From: Microbacterium sp. zg-B96
GTDB taxonomy: Bacteria; Actinomycetota; Actinomycetes; Actinomycetales; Microbacteriaceae
Assembly: GCF_030246865.1 (NCBI RefSeq)
Contig: NZ_CP126738.1
Location: 806,001-870,000 of the forward strand
Reading direction: 5' to 3'
DNA: 64,000 bases
The position numbers were made by a program, and so were the translations under genes. The notes under the pieces are model-generated. The model made no database searches, was not told where the DNA came from, and saw only the letters and a list, made by a program, of their open reading frames with translations. This document shows positions 10,590-19,322 of the stretch, piece after piece; position 1 is the first letter of the stretch, and each line of letters begins with the position of its first letter.

Positions 10590-11784
10590 CCTCGCAGACT
10601 CCTTCAACCCGCGGAGTAACAGCATCGGGTTCCTGCGATGGCTGATGGCCTTCATGGTCATCTTCAGCCATGCCGGCCCTCTCGCGGGATTCTACGGGGG
10701 TCGTGATCTGGGGACTCAGTGGAGCGAAGAGCAGTCCCTCGGTGGCGTCGCGGTCGCCGGGTTCTTCTTCCTCTCGGGCTTCCTCATCACACGCAGCAAG
10801 ATGGGCAGATCGTCGACGCCGCGCTTCTTCTGGCGGCGCATCATGCGCATCTATCCCGCGTGGTTCCTCATCCTGCTGGTGACGGCGTTCGTGCTGGCTC
10901 CGATCGCCTGGATCCGTGAGCAGGGGAGCATCGACGGGTTCTGGACGGCGACGGTGGACTCGCCGTTGACCTACTTCTCCAACAACATGTGGCTCCCGCT
11001 CGTCCAGCACGGCATTGCCGGCATGGGCACGTCGATCCCGTTCTTCACCGATCACGGCGGATTCGAATGGAACGGCTCCGCATGGACATTGGCCTTTGAG
11101 TTCGGGGCCTACATCCTGGTGGGTGTCCTGGGCGTGGTGGGTGCGCTCGCGCACCGCATGATCGGTGGCCTGATCGCGTTCTTCATCATCGCCCTGGCCA
11201 TGATGCAGTGGTTCCGAATCGGGGATCTCGCCGCGTTCACCCCCGCGCTGGGCGACTTCAGGGTACTGCTCCTGCTCGCGCCGTTCGCCTTCGGCATCCT
11301 CTTCGCGCTGTACGGCGACCGGATCCCGATCGACGACAGGCTCGCGATCGCATGCGCGCTCATCGCGGCTTTCACCTACGCCAAGGGTGGCTGGCTGGTG
11401 TTCGGCCAGTACGCTTTCTGCTACGTGCTGATCTGGTTCGCCATCCGCGTCCAGAAGCTCAAGAACTGGGACAAGCACGGTGACTTCTCCTACGGGATCT
11501 ACATCGTCGCCTGGCCGCTCATGCAGTTCGTCGCTTACTTCGGGCTCCAGGACCACGGGTGGTTCATCTACCACCTCGTGATCGTCGCGGGATGCCATGC
11601 ATATGCGTACTTGTCCTGGCATCTCGTGGAGCGGCCCGCACTCCAACTGAAGGACTGGACGCCGCGATGGCTCCTGCGCTTCCTGGACGTGAGTCGACCT
11701 CAACGCCAGCGGCTCACCGGGTGGATCAATCGCCCCGAGCCGGTCTCCGGCAAGGAGCCGATGGTGGCGGGGGGCGTTCGATGA
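10582..11784 (+). CDS. Acyltransferase-3 family membrane O-acyltransferase
   Basis: A 400-residue multipass protein of the OafA/YrhL acyltransferase-3 family, which moves acyl groups, usually acetyl, across or onto membrane glycans. Visible are SIGFLRWLMAFMVIFSHAGPL near residue 13 with the conserved Arg and His, GGVAVAGFFFLSGFLI near 53, and the RRIMRIYPAWFL motif near 83. About ten membrane segments follow. It has no fused SGNH domain; the next gene supplies an AlgX-like SGNH protein and overlaps it by ATGA. The ATG at 10582 overlaps the RgpF stop. The pair probably acetylates the glycan built by the upstream genes. Confidence 0.9.
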   Translation: MRSLADSFNPRSNSIGFLRWLMAFMVIFSHAGPLAGFYGGRDLGTQWSEEQSLGGVAVAGFFFLSGFLITRSKMGRSSTPRFFWRRIMRIYPAWFLILLVTAFVLAPIAWIREQGSIDGFWTATVDSPLTYFSNNMWLPLVQHGIAGMGTSIPFFTDHGGFEWNGSAWTLAFEFGAYILVGVLGVVGALAHRMIGGLIAFFIIALAMMQWFRIGDLAAFTPALGDFRVLLLLAPFAFGILFALYGDRIPIDDRLAIACALIAAFTYAKGGWLVFGQYAFCYVLIWFAIRVQKLKNWDKHGDFSYGIYIVAWPLMQFVAYFGLQDHGWFIYHLVIVAGCHAYAYLSWHLVERPALQLKDWTPRWLLRFLDVSRPQRQRLTGWINRPEPVSGKEPMVAGGVR

Positions 11785-12986
11785 CAGGCGCGGGTCCCGA
11801 TGTCGTCCACGGAGCTCAGGTCCCCTCGCCCAAGTGGTGGCGCCCGTTCCGCAACGTACCCCTCATCACCCTGGGGATCCTCTCTCTGCTCGCCGCGCTC
11901 GTGGGCTGGGTCACGCAGTATCGAATCGACCAGGCCGAGGCGGCACCGGCACCCACCGCGGCGACGCAACCCACTCCCTCGACCGGTGCCGTCGACGACG
12001 TGTGCCGACCGCCCGTCGAAGGCACCGGAGAGGAGCCCTGGATCGATTCGGACGGGCAAGCCGAAGCGCGTTGGGAGCAGCACGCGGCCGATCTGTCCGG
12101 CCCCGTGGTGCTCGGCCGAGACGGATGGGCGTTCTACAACGACCAGATCGAGGAGAACTTCTCACAATCGATCGGCAGGCGGTACCTGTCGGCAGCCGAA
12201 GCCGGTGCCTGGCACGACTACTTCGAATCGGTCTCGACCGCCCTGGCGGATCGTGGGATCTCGTTGACCATTCAGGTGACCCCCTCCGCGGGCAGCGTGT
12301 ATCCGCAGCAGCTGCCGGAGTGGACCGACGGCATCGTCGGGTCCACGCCGCTGGATCAGTTCCTCGCGTCGTCCCCCGATCTGCCGATCGTGGATTTCCG
12401 ACAGGATCTGCGCGAGGCGAGCCAGGGCAACGCCGTGTACTCGCCCGTCAACAGCCACTGGACCGACTGGGGCGGCTACATCGGCTGGCAGACCTTCGCT
12501 GACTGCAACGCCGTTCTCCACCCCGAGGACGATCCCATCCAGGTGCCGCCCGTGGAGGGGGTCCAGATCGTCGGCGAGTTCAACGAATACGCGCCCTACG
12601 GCGTCCCTGGGCTGGGCCAGGACTGGACCGCCCCCGTGTTCGCAGAACAGCTGCCGGAGGTGGAGATCACCGACAACACCGGCGAGGTCACGATCGCACC
12701 CGGTGGTTCCGCGCTCGACCTTAACCGCTTGCCTGCGTCGACGCTCAACTCGCAGGCGCCTTCGTCGCAGAAGGCTCTGATCCTCCGCGACTCCATGGGA
12801 AACGCGCTCTCGCCGTTCTGGCAGCAACAGTACGCGCAGACCTGGCAGGTGCAGCATCGGTTCGACAACTGGTCGACCCCGCCGAATTTCAACGACCTCG
12901 TCGAGCAGTATCAGCCGGACGTGGTCATCGTTCAGCTGGCGGAGCGTCATCTGGTCAACGCCCCGGCGGTGCCCAGCGGCTACTGA
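11781..12986 (+). CDS. Membrane-anchored AlgX/AlgJ-like SGNH protein
   Basis: A 401-residue protein with an N-terminal anchor (about residues 28-50) and an extracellular SGNH-type domain. VLGRDGWAFYND near 112 matches the start of AlgX/AlgJ domains. ILRDSMGN places a candidate nucleophile at Ser338, and NSHWTDWGGY places a candidate catalytic His at 226. In AlgX-type enzymes the residue two before this His is Asp (DxH); here it is Asn224, so activity may differ. Family members acetylate polysaccharides with acetyl groups passed on by a membrane acyltransferase. The gene is coupled (ATGA) to exactly such a protein. Its end overlaps the convergent SDR gene by 7 nt. Confidence 0.8.
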   Translation: MTGAGPDVVHGAQVPSPKWWRPFRNVPLITLGILSLLAALVGWVTQYRIDQAEAAPAPTAATQPTPSTGAVDDVCRPPVEGTGEEPWIDSDGQAEARWEQHAADLSGPVVLGRDGWAFYNDQIEENFSQSIGRRYLSAAEAGAWHDYFESVSTALADRGISLTIQVTPSAGSVYPQQLPEWTDGIVGSTPLDQFLASSPDLPIVDFRQDLREASQGNAVYSPVNSHWTDWGGYIGWQTFADCNAVLHPEDDPIQVPPVEGVQIVGEFNEYAPYGVPGLGQDWTAPVFAEQLPEVEITDNTGEVTIAPGGSALDLNRLPASTLNSQAPSSQKALILRDSMGNALSPFWQQQYAQTWQVQHRFDNWSTPPNFNDLVEQYQPDVVIVQLAERHLVNAPAVPSGY

Positions 12987-13819
12987 GCAGCGTCACCGCT
13001 CATGATCTGTCGGATGACCGTGGCATCTCCCCAGACGGCGGGCGAGTCGTAGGGGCGGTCGGGGAAAGCGCCGTACTCCAGCGAGATGGGCAAAGCGTTC
13101 TCCGTGATGAACTCCTCGACCTTGTCTGCGAGGGATACCGGGACGCCGCTGGAGCAATTGACCACACCGGTGACGTCCGAGTGCGTGACAGCGGCGATCT
13201 GTCGGCCGAGTTCCTCCACCCGGATGAAGTCGTACTTGCTTCGGCCGGTTGTGAACGGAAGCGTTGACCGGCCTGCGTCGACGGCCTCGAGCAGACGAGC
13301 GAAGATCGATCTGTTGCGCCGGTCGTCACCGTAGATGTAGTAGCACCGCAGCCATGCGAGCGAGGTGCCGGTGTCCGCCAATGCAAGGGGAAGGGACCGT
13401 CGCAGCGCATCCTTGGCGATTCCGTACTGCGACAACGGGTCGGTGGGGGTGGCGGCATCGATCGGTCCCTCCCAGTACCCGACCTCGTGCATCGTCCCCA
13501 GCGCTGCGATCCTCGGCACGCCGGCCTGCGCCGCTCCCGTCAAGAACCGGAAGTGCGCCGACAGCTGACCCATGTGGGCGGAGGAGTTGTGGGCGAAGCC
13601 GTCCTTCCATGCGAGGTGGACCAGGGCGTCGGGATTTCCGAAGAAACCCAGATCCAGATCTTCCGCCAGGACGTCGGCATGCACGACCGTCGCGTCGGGA
13701 TGAAGCGGGGCGGTCGAACCTGGGCGCAGCACCGCTACGACGTCGTCGCCGCGAGCCACGTGCGCGGCCACCACGTGCGGTCCGATGTATCCGCCTGCTC
13801 CTGTGACGACGACTCTCAT
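12980..13819 (-). CDS. NAD-dependent epimerase/dehydratase (SDR), candidate nucleotide-sugar 4-ketoreductase
   Basis: A 279-residue extended SDR. It shows VVVTGAGGYIGPH at the N-terminus, LVHLAWKDGF near 69, LGTMHEVGYWEG near 112, and the catalytic YGIAK near 139. WLRCYYIYGDD resembles enzymes acting on deoxysugar nucleotides. No rmlD is present in the window although rmlA, rmlB and rmlC are, so this is a candidate for the missing 4-keto reduction, giving a dTDP-6-deoxyhexose; that is inference. A Shine-Dalgarno GGAGAG (13826-13831) lies 6 nt before the ATG. It is transcribed alone, convergent with the acetylation genes. Confidence 0.78.
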   Translation of the reverse strand: MRVVVTGAGGYIGPHVVAAHVARGDDVVAVLRPGSTAPLHPDATVVHADVLAEDLDLGFFGNPDALVHLAWKDGFAHNSSAHMGQLSAHFRFLTGAAQAGVPRIAALGTMHEVGYWEGPIDAATPTDPLSQYGIAKDALRRSLPLALADTGTSLAWLRCYYIYGDDRRNRSIFARLLEAVDAGRSTLPFTTGRSKYDFIRVEELGRQIAAVTHSDVTGVVNCSSGVPVSLADKVEEFITENALPISLEYGAFPDRPYDSPAVWGDATVIRQIMSGDAAQ

Positions 13820-13949
13820 GCTGTGCTCTCCATCGGTTTGGGGCCACTGCGCGACGAGACCGCGCGGTGAACCATTCCTTGTGCTGCCCAACAGAAGTCC
13901 AGGCGCCGCTCAAGCCTACCCACGGCAGGTCACACACATCCGGCCCGGC

Positions 13950-13955
13950 TATAGT
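13950..13955 (+). promoter_or_regulatory. Probable -10 box for the wzm-wzt exporter operon
   Basis: TATAGT in the 159-bp divergent gap, 23 nt before the TTG start of the permease gene. This is one of the few promoters here that would give a short leader. Confidence 0.4.
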
Positions 13956-13978
13956 CGAGGGGGCCATCGAAAGACGCG

Positions 13979-14902
13979 TTGAGTGGGGCAGTGGACAGTA
14001 CACAGAGATTTACTCGCCTGAGCGAGGAACCGTTCGCGACCATTGAATCGCGCGGACTGCGCACGGATCGGCGCGGGGGGAAGCTGGCCGAGATCTTCGC
14101 TCATCGCGAGTTGCTCGGCCTTCTCGTCCGGCGAGACCTGCAGGCCCGCTACCGCGACAGCTTCCTGGGATTCCTGTGGACGCTGATCAAGCCGATCATC
14201 CAGTTCATGATGTACTTCGTCGTGCTGGGACAGTTCCTGCGTGCTGCCGAGGGTATCCCCGACTTCGCGGTCTACCTGTTCGCCGGTCTCGTCCTTTACA
14301 CGTTCTTCTCCGACATGGTGTTCGGGTCGACGACCTCGATCCTGGCCAACTCCGGCCTCGTGAAGAAGATCTACCTGCCTCGCGAGGTGTTCCCCCTGGC
14401 GAGCGTGGGAGCCGCGAGCTTCATGTTCGCCGTTCAGGTGGTCGTGCTCCTGGTGGCGGCGATCGGATTCCAGGCCCTGCCCCAACCCGTCGAGATGCTC
14501 TGGTTCTTCCCGTCGGTGCTCCTCGTGCTGGTGTACGGTCTCGCGATCGGACTGCTGCTCTCCGCTCTGAACGTCTACCTGCGGGACGTCCAGTACCTCA
14601 CGGAGGTCGTGATGATGCTCGCGATGTGGGGGTCGCCGATCGTCTACTCCTGGAGCATGGTGAAGAACGTCTTCGCGCAGTTCAACCTGCCCGACTGGTT
14701 GCTCGAGGTCTACATCAACAACCCCATCACTCTCGGGGTGCTGGGGTTCCATCGCGCGTTCTGGGGCGCGGGCACGGCCGCCGACTATCCGGAAGGCCTG
14801 GGGATGCGGATGCTCATCGCCGGCGTGTTGGGACTGATCCTGCTGGTCATCTCGCACCGGGTGTTCACCCGGCTGCAGGGCAATTTCGCACAGGAGCTGT
14901 GA
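13979..14902 (+). CDS. wzm: ABC-2 polysaccharide exporter permease (Wzm type)
   Basis: A 307-residue permease that, with the next gene, would export a lipid-linked polysaccharide across the membrane. It shows the ABC-2 core LLGLLVRRDLQARYRDSFLGFLWTLIKP near residue 40, about six membrane segments, and the LNVYLRDVQYLTEVVMMLAMWGSPIVYS region near 195. The TTG start at 13979 gives a 12-nt longer protein than the GTG at 13991; neither has a clear Shine-Dalgarno. The stop overlaps the ATPase start (GTGA). It belongs to the same family as the permease at 27696 but the two are clearly diverged. Confidence 0.9.
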   Translation: MSGAVDSTQRFTRLSEEPFATIESRGLRTDRRGGKLAEIFAHRELLGLLVRRDLQARYRDSFLGFLWTLIKPIIQFMMYFVVLGQFLRAAEGIPDFAVYLFAGLVLYTFFSDMVFGSTTSILANSGLVKKIYLPREVFPLASVGAASFMFAVQVVVLLVAAIGFQALPQPVEMLWFFPSVLLVLVYGLAIGLLLSALNVYLRDVQYLTEVVMMLAMWGSPIVYSWSMVKNVFAQFNLPDWLLEVYINNPITLGVLGFHRAFWGAGTAADYPEGLGMRMLIAGVLGLILLVISHRVFTRLQGNFAQEL

Positions 14903-16104
14903 CCGTGGAACAAGCAGTAAGCGCTCCCGAAGTGGTGCGCGTCGACGGAGTCTCCAAGCGATTCATCGTCCGCAAGGACAACACGCTCAAGGAGCGTGTC
15001 ATCCACCTGGGCGCCATGGGTCGCAAGCACCGGAAGGTCTACACCGCCGTAGACGACGTATCCATCAGTATCACCGCCGGAACCACCGTCGGGCTGCTCG
15101 GGCCCAACGGATCGGGTAAGAGCACCCTGCTGAAGCTCATCGGCGGCATCGTGTCCCCGTCGACCGGCACGGTGCAGACGCGAGGGCGCATGGCGGCGCT
15201 GCTGGAGTTGGGCGCCGGATTCCACCCGGATCTGAGCGGGCGGGAGAACGTGTTCCTCAACGCCTCGATCCTGGGCATGACGCGCGCCGAGACCGAGCGG
15301 CAGTTCGATTCGATCGTTGAATTCAGCGGCATCGGCGACTTCATCGACACCCAGGTGAAGTTCTACAGTTCCGGCATGTTCGTCCGGCTGGCGTTCGCGG
15401 TCGCGATCCACACCGACCCTGACGTTCTGCTGGTGGATGAGGTGCTGGCTGTCGGTGACGAGGCATTCCAGCGCAAGTGCATGGACAAGGTCGTGCAGTT
15501 CCAGGCGGAGGGGCGCACGATCATCATCGTCAGCCACTCGGCGGGGCAGATCGCCGAACTCTGCGACCGGGCGATCGTGCTCGATGAGGGGCGTGTCATC
15601 TTCGATGGCGCGGCCGACGAGGGCATCTCGGTCCTGCGGGAGGCGCTGGAGGGGCGCCGCACCGGGACAGCCGTACGCGAGGAGGTGGAGCCGTCGGTGG
15701 AGGTGGCCTCGATCCGTGCGCTCGACCCGCACGACGGAACACCACTGAAGTCCCTCACGCCAGGCGATCCACTCGAATTCGAGGTCGCGCTGACGGTGCG
15801 CTCTCCCGTCACGGTATGGGAGACGGGGTTCAGCATCGACACCCCGCAGGGCCAAGTCGTCCTCTCGACGAACAACGTGCGGCTGGCGCGGGAACTCCCG
15901 CCGCTGTCGCCCGGCGAGCGACTCGTCCGTTACCGCATCTCCGACACGCATCTGGGTTCGGGACAGTACTACCTCAACGCCTACGTGCTGGATGGCGACG
16001 GCCACAATCACGCTCTCGGCCAGGGCGCTTTCTTCGCGGTGTCCAAGGTCGATGAGAACCTCGGGACGGTGTGGGCAGACGTGTCGATCGTGGAGGTCGA
16101 GTGA
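14899..16104 (+). CDS. wzt: ABC polysaccharide exporter ATPase with C-terminal Wzt-type domain
   Basis: A 401-residue protein. The ATPase half has Walker A GPNGSGKST at residues 68-76, the Wzt-type signature YSSGMFVRLAFAV near 155 in place of a standard LSGGQ, and Walker B VLLVDEVLAVGDEAF near 176. Residues about 265-400 form the extra C-terminal domain of Wzt proteins, which recognises the modified end of the O-polysaccharide in known systems. This predicts that the exported chain carries a specific terminal cap. The GTG start overlaps the permease stop, and the stop overlaps the next gene (GTGA), making a three-gene operon. Confidence 0.92.
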   Translation: MTVEQAVSAPEVVRVDGVSKRFIVRKDNTLKERVIHLGAMGRKHRKVYTAVDDVSISITAGTTVGLLGPNGSGKSTLLKLIGGIVSPSTGTVQTRGRMAALLELGAGFHPDLSGRENVFLNASILGMTRAETERQFDSIVEFSGIGDFIDTQVKFYSSGMFVRLAFAVAIHTDPDVLLVDEVLAVGDEAFQRKCMDKVVQFQAEGRTIIIVSHSAGQIAELCDRAIVLDEGRVIFDGAADEGISVLREALEGRRTGTAVREEVEPSVEVASIRALDPHDGTPLKSLTPGDPLEFEVALTVRSPVTVWETGFSIDTPQGQVVLSTNNVRLARELPPLSPGERLVRYRISDTHLGSGQYYLNAYVLDGDGHNHALGQGAFFAVSKVDENLGTVWADVSIVEVE

Positions 16105-17453
16105 GCGGTCGCCAGTCGCCCGAGGGTGATGTCACGACGAGACCCGTCTCTCGAGGTGTCGAGTACGGGCTCCTGATCGCCCTGGTCGTCGCCGGTGCCA
16201 TCATCACGTGGTTCCGCGTGCCCGATGGCCACCACGACCGCGTCTGGGCTGAGGACTCGAACATCTTCCTGGGGGAGGCCCTCGACCAGGGGCCGTGGGC
16301 CGTACTGCTGCAGGGATACGCGGGCTACCAGCACTTCGTCCCGCGCCTGGTCATCGCGCTGATGATGCCGGTGTTGGATCTGCAGTACTACGCGGTGACG
16401 GTCTTCGCGATCTGCGCCGTGCTCACCGGTCTGGTCGCAGGCGCCGTCTTCTGGCTGTCGCGCGACCTCGTGCCCTGGATCCCGGCGCGGGTGACGATCG
16501 CCTTGATCACGGTGATCATCCCGCTCGCCACACAGGAGACCGTCGGGAACCTCGCCGACCTGCACACGTACGCCATGTGGCTCGCCCCCTGGCTGCTGCT
16601 GTATCGCCCGCGCACCTGGTGGTCCTCCGCAGGGTGGGCGGTCATCTTGTGGGCCACGGTGATGACGGAGATACAGGCCGTGTTCTTCGTCTTCCTGATC
16701 TTCTTCCGCCTGCGTCGCCGAGATCGGCGCTCGTGGCCGCTTGTGGCGGCCTTCGTGGTGGCCTCCGCTGCGCAACTGCTCACCGCAGTCACCGGCGAGC
16801 GTCAGACCAGCAACGGGCCGTTGAGCATTCCGTCCACCGTCATCGGGTGGATGATCAACACGGTGATGCCGCTCATCACCGCCGACCCGGTCCTCATCCG
16901 AGCGTGGGTCCTCGAATCCGGCGTCTTGGTTGCCGTTGCGATCCTCGTGCCGATCGTCGTGGCTGCTGTCGTTGCACTCGTGTGGGGAAGCGGCGAGCAG
17001 CGGCTCCTCGTGGTGTCGCTGCTGTTGGGGTCTGCTGCCATCTACACGGGCAGCGCGTGGGCGAACAGCGACGTATGGTTCATGTATGCCGAAGAAGGCC
17101 TCGACACCATCGGCGCCCTCGTCGTCAACATCCGCTACGGCGTCGCGTCCGGCATGATGCTCGTCGCGGTCATCCCCATCGCCGCCGCAGTCGTGCTGAG
17201 ACGCTGGGGCGATGCGCTCTGGTCGAAGGTGGCTGCGTGGGCCGCCTGTGTGGTCGTCGTCGCCGCGCTCGGCTACGGGAGCACCATGACGATCTCGCTG
17301 CGTGATTGGGTCGGCGCGTGGTCTCCTGCCGTCGCGCAGGCTGTGGAGGAATGCTCGACATCGGCGCCGTCCGATGTCGTGACCCTGCCTGTGGCACCGG
17401 ACCGGTCGGTGGACCTCGTGTGCGAGGACGTCCTCGCACACACCGGCCGGTGA
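16101..17453 (+). CDS. Multipass membrane protein, possible GT-C glycosyltransferase
   Basis: A 450-residue protein with about ten membrane helices, a short cytoplasmic N-terminus, and a periplasmic C-terminal tail of about 50 residues with two Cys. After the first helix it reads DRVWAEDSNIFLGEAL; an acidic pair in the first outer loop is typical of GT-C enzymes that use polyprenyl-phosphate sugars. No named family is recognised. It is coupled to the Wzt gene by a GTGA overlap, which suggests it modifies the exported glycan on the outer face. It converges on the polyprenol-phosphate mannose synthase gene with 3 bp between the stops. Confidence 0.65.
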   Translation: MSGRQSPEGDVTTRPVSRGVEYGLLIALVVAGAIITWFRVPDGHHDRVWAEDSNIFLGEALDQGPWAVLLQGYAGYQHFVPRLVIALMMPVLDLQYYAVTVFAICAVLTGLVAGAVFWLSRDLVPWIPARVTIALITVIIPLATQETVGNLADLHTYAMWLAPWLLLYRPRTWWSSAGWAVILWATVMTEIQAVFFVFLIFFRLRRRDRRSWPLVAAFVVASAAQLLTAVTGERQTSNGPLSIPSTVIGWMINTVMPLITADPVLIRAWVLESGVLVAVAILVPIVVAAVVALVWGSGEQRLLVVSLLLGSAAIYTGSAWANSDVWFMYAEEGLDTIGALVVNIRYGVASGMMLVAVIPIAAAVVLRRWGDALWSKVAAWAACVVVVAALGYGSTMTISLRDWVGAWSPAVAQAVEECSTSAPSDVVTLPVAPDRSVDLVCEDVLAHTGR

Positions 17454-17456
17454 CCG

Positions 17457-18257
17457 TCAGCGGCGGAACACGCGTGCCAGACCCCACTGGGTGACACGGG
17501 TCATGGCTTCGAGGACGATGGGCCCACTCATCTTGGATTCGCCGATCTCCCGTTCCCGGAACTCGATCGGAATCTCCACGAGCGTGTAGCCGGCGGCGAA
17601 CACGCGCCGGGTCAGGTCGATCTGGAAGCAGTATCCTCGCGATTCCACTTCGTCCAGGCCGATCAGGTCGAGGATGTCGGCACGGTAGACGCGGTAGCCG
17701 GCGGTGACGTCGCGCACAGGCAGCCCGAGCATGGTCCGGGCATACCAGCTCCCACCGCGGCTGATCACCCGGCGCGCCCACGGCCAGTCCACGACGGACC
17801 CGCCCGCGACCCAGCGCGAGCCGATCGAGCCCGCGACGGTGCCCGAGGAGTCGGTGTCGACCGCTGCGATCAACGCAGGCAGGCGCTCAGGCGGATGCGA
17901 GCCGTCAGCATCCAGCTCGACCAGCAGGGCGTAGCCACGCTGACGTCCCCAGGCGAATCCCGCCAGGTAGGCCGCACCTAGGCCGTTCTTCTCGGTGCGG
18001 TGCATCACGTGCACTCGACCGTCGGTGCGGCTCAGTTCGTCGGCGACGGCGCCGGTCCCGTCCGGGCTGCCGTCGTCGACGACCAGGATGTGTACGTCGG
18101 GCGCGGCTGCCAGCGTGCGACCGATGATGGATTGCAGGTTCTCACGCTCGTTGTACGTGGGGATGATCACGAGCGTGCGGGTGCTGTCAGCGGCTACCAC
18201 GGTGGTTTCAGGCCTAACGTCGGGGGAACTGTACGGGGTTGGATCGGCGAGACGCAC
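17457..18257 (-). CDS. Polyprenol-phosphate mannose synthase-like GT2
   Basis: A 266-residue GT2 enzyme that would transfer mannose from GDP-mannose to a polyprenyl phosphate on the inner leaflet. It has the DPM1 pattern: TLVIIPTYNERENLQSII near 28, ILVVDDGSPDGTG near 57, NGLGAAYLAGFAWG near 90, VELDADGSHPPERLP near 112 (the DxD region), and CFQIDLTRRVFAAGYTLVEIPIEF near 208. The C-terminus lacks extra membrane helices, so this is the short soluble form. It is the third gene of a minus-strand operon, 6 bp after the flippase-like gene. The product could feed GT-C enzymes such as the one at 16101. Confidence 0.88.
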   Translation of the reverse strand: MRLADPTPYSSPDVRPETTVVAADSTRTLVIIPTYNERENLQSIIGRTLAAAPDVHILVVDDGSPDGTGAVADELSRTDGRVHVMHRTEKNGLGAAYLAGFAWGRQRGYALLVELDADGSHPPERLPALIAAVDTDSSGTVAGSIGSRWVAGGSVVDWPWARRVISRGGSWYARTMLGLPVRDVTAGYRVYRADILDLIGLDEVESRGYCFQIDLTRRVFAAGYTLVEIPIEFREREIGESKMSGPIVLEAMTRVTQWGLARVFRR

Positions 18258-18263
18258 TGCGTC

Positions 18264-19322
18264 CTATGCGTCTGAGACATCCGCATATTCGGTCGTCGCG
18301 GCGTCCACTTTGTGAAGCCGTCGGCGCAGGGCGTACGCCGCCCCCGCTGCGAGCCCGGCTGTGAGGAGGTCCCCGGCGGTGAACATCGCACGCGAGACGA
18401 GCGAGATGGCGGAGGCCTCGCCGACAGCCATGACCAACCCGAGCAGGCCGATCAGCACGGCTTCGCGCACGCCGACGCCGGACGGCAGCAGGAACGCGAA
18501 CAGACCGGCGGTGAACCCGAGGCTCAGAGCGGCGGCCATGAGAAGCAAATCCGCGAGCGGCACCGTCCCGTCGGTGAGAAGCCACAGGTGCACGCCGTAG
18601 GTCAGGTACGATCCGAGCGACCAGGCGAGTGCGCCCAGGGTCGTGCGCAGCCGTACCCGGTGCCCCAGCGGCGGTCGGCGGAAGATCTTCAGCATCAAGT
18701 TCGCCAGAGCAGTCATGACCCACGGGTGCAAGCAGGCCAGACCGACCGGGAGCAGCAGGAAGAGCCAGAGCAACTCCGGGTGGCCCTGCGCGATCTGAGG
18801 CAGGGCGATGGTGCCGAGGATGAGCGATGCGACGACGCCGATACCGGCCGCGTACAGGGAGGTCACGAGCACTCGTGCGCGGGCGACGCCATACTGTCGA
18901 CCTATCTCCATCTGCAACAGATAGGCCCAGGCGGAGCCTGGCACGTACTTGCCGAGCTGGCCGACGAGCATGATCTGCGCGCTGCGGACGAACGGGACCT
19001 CGTGGCCGAGCCCATGCAGGAGCGTCGTCCAGGCGAGGACATTCATCGCCATGCCGATCAGCAGAACCAGCGCAGATGCAGCGACCCACCACGGATTCAT
19101 CCGCTCAAGGGCGGGCAGGACGGAGTCCCACATGGTGGAGAAGTACCAGATGGTGAAGCCGACGACCGCGAGGATCAGGAGGTAGCGGACGACATGCATG
19201 GCCCGCGCAAACCGCGACGAGGGCTTGGCCTCCTGCGGCGGCGAGGGCTCGGCCTCCCGCGGCGGCGAGGCTAACTCTTCAGACCCGATATCGCCCGCAC
19301 CCTCGGGTCCATTTGCACTCAT
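18264..19322 (-). CDS. LPG-synthase-TM/UPF0104 family flippase-like membrane protein
   Basis: A 352-residue protein with about eight membrane helices. Motifs MLVGQLGKYVPGSAWAYLLQ near 120 and FAFLLPSGVGVREAVLIGLL near 278 are hallmarks of the lysylphosphatidylglycerol-synthase transmembrane family, several of whose members move lipid-linked substrates. The ATG at 19322 overlaps the upstream glycosyltransferase stop (ATGA); another ATG at 19331 is possible. The cytoplasmic N-terminus holds a repeated PPxEAxP segment encoded by a 24-bp tandem repeat. Its position before polyprenol-phosphate mannose synthase suggests, without proof, that it flips a polyprenyl-phosphate sugar. Confidence 0.82.
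   Translation of the reverse strand: MSANGPEGAGDIGSEELASPPREAEPSPPQEAKPSSRFARAMHVVRYLLILAVVGFTIWYFSTMWDSVLPALERMNPWWVAASALVLLIGMAMNVLAWTTLLHGLGHEVPFVRSAQIMLVGQLGKYVPGSAWAYLLQMEIGRQYGVARARVLVTSLYAAGIGVVASLILGTIALPQIAQGHPELLWLFLLLPVGLACLHPWVMTALANLMLKIFRRPPLGHRVRLRTTLGALAWSLGSYLTYGVHLWLLTDGTVPLADLLLMAAALSLGFTAGLFAFLLPSGVGVREAVLIGLLGLVMAVGEASAISLVSRAMFTAGDLLTAGLAAGAAYALRRRLHKVDAATTEYADVSDA
19221..19268. repeat. 24-bp imperfect tandem repeat, two copies
   Basis: Bases 19221-19244 and 19245-19268 match at 22 of 24 positions. Both differences are T/C. They lie in frame inside the N-terminus of the flippase-like gene and encode an 8-residue unit of the form PPxEAxPS. Confidence 0.8.
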
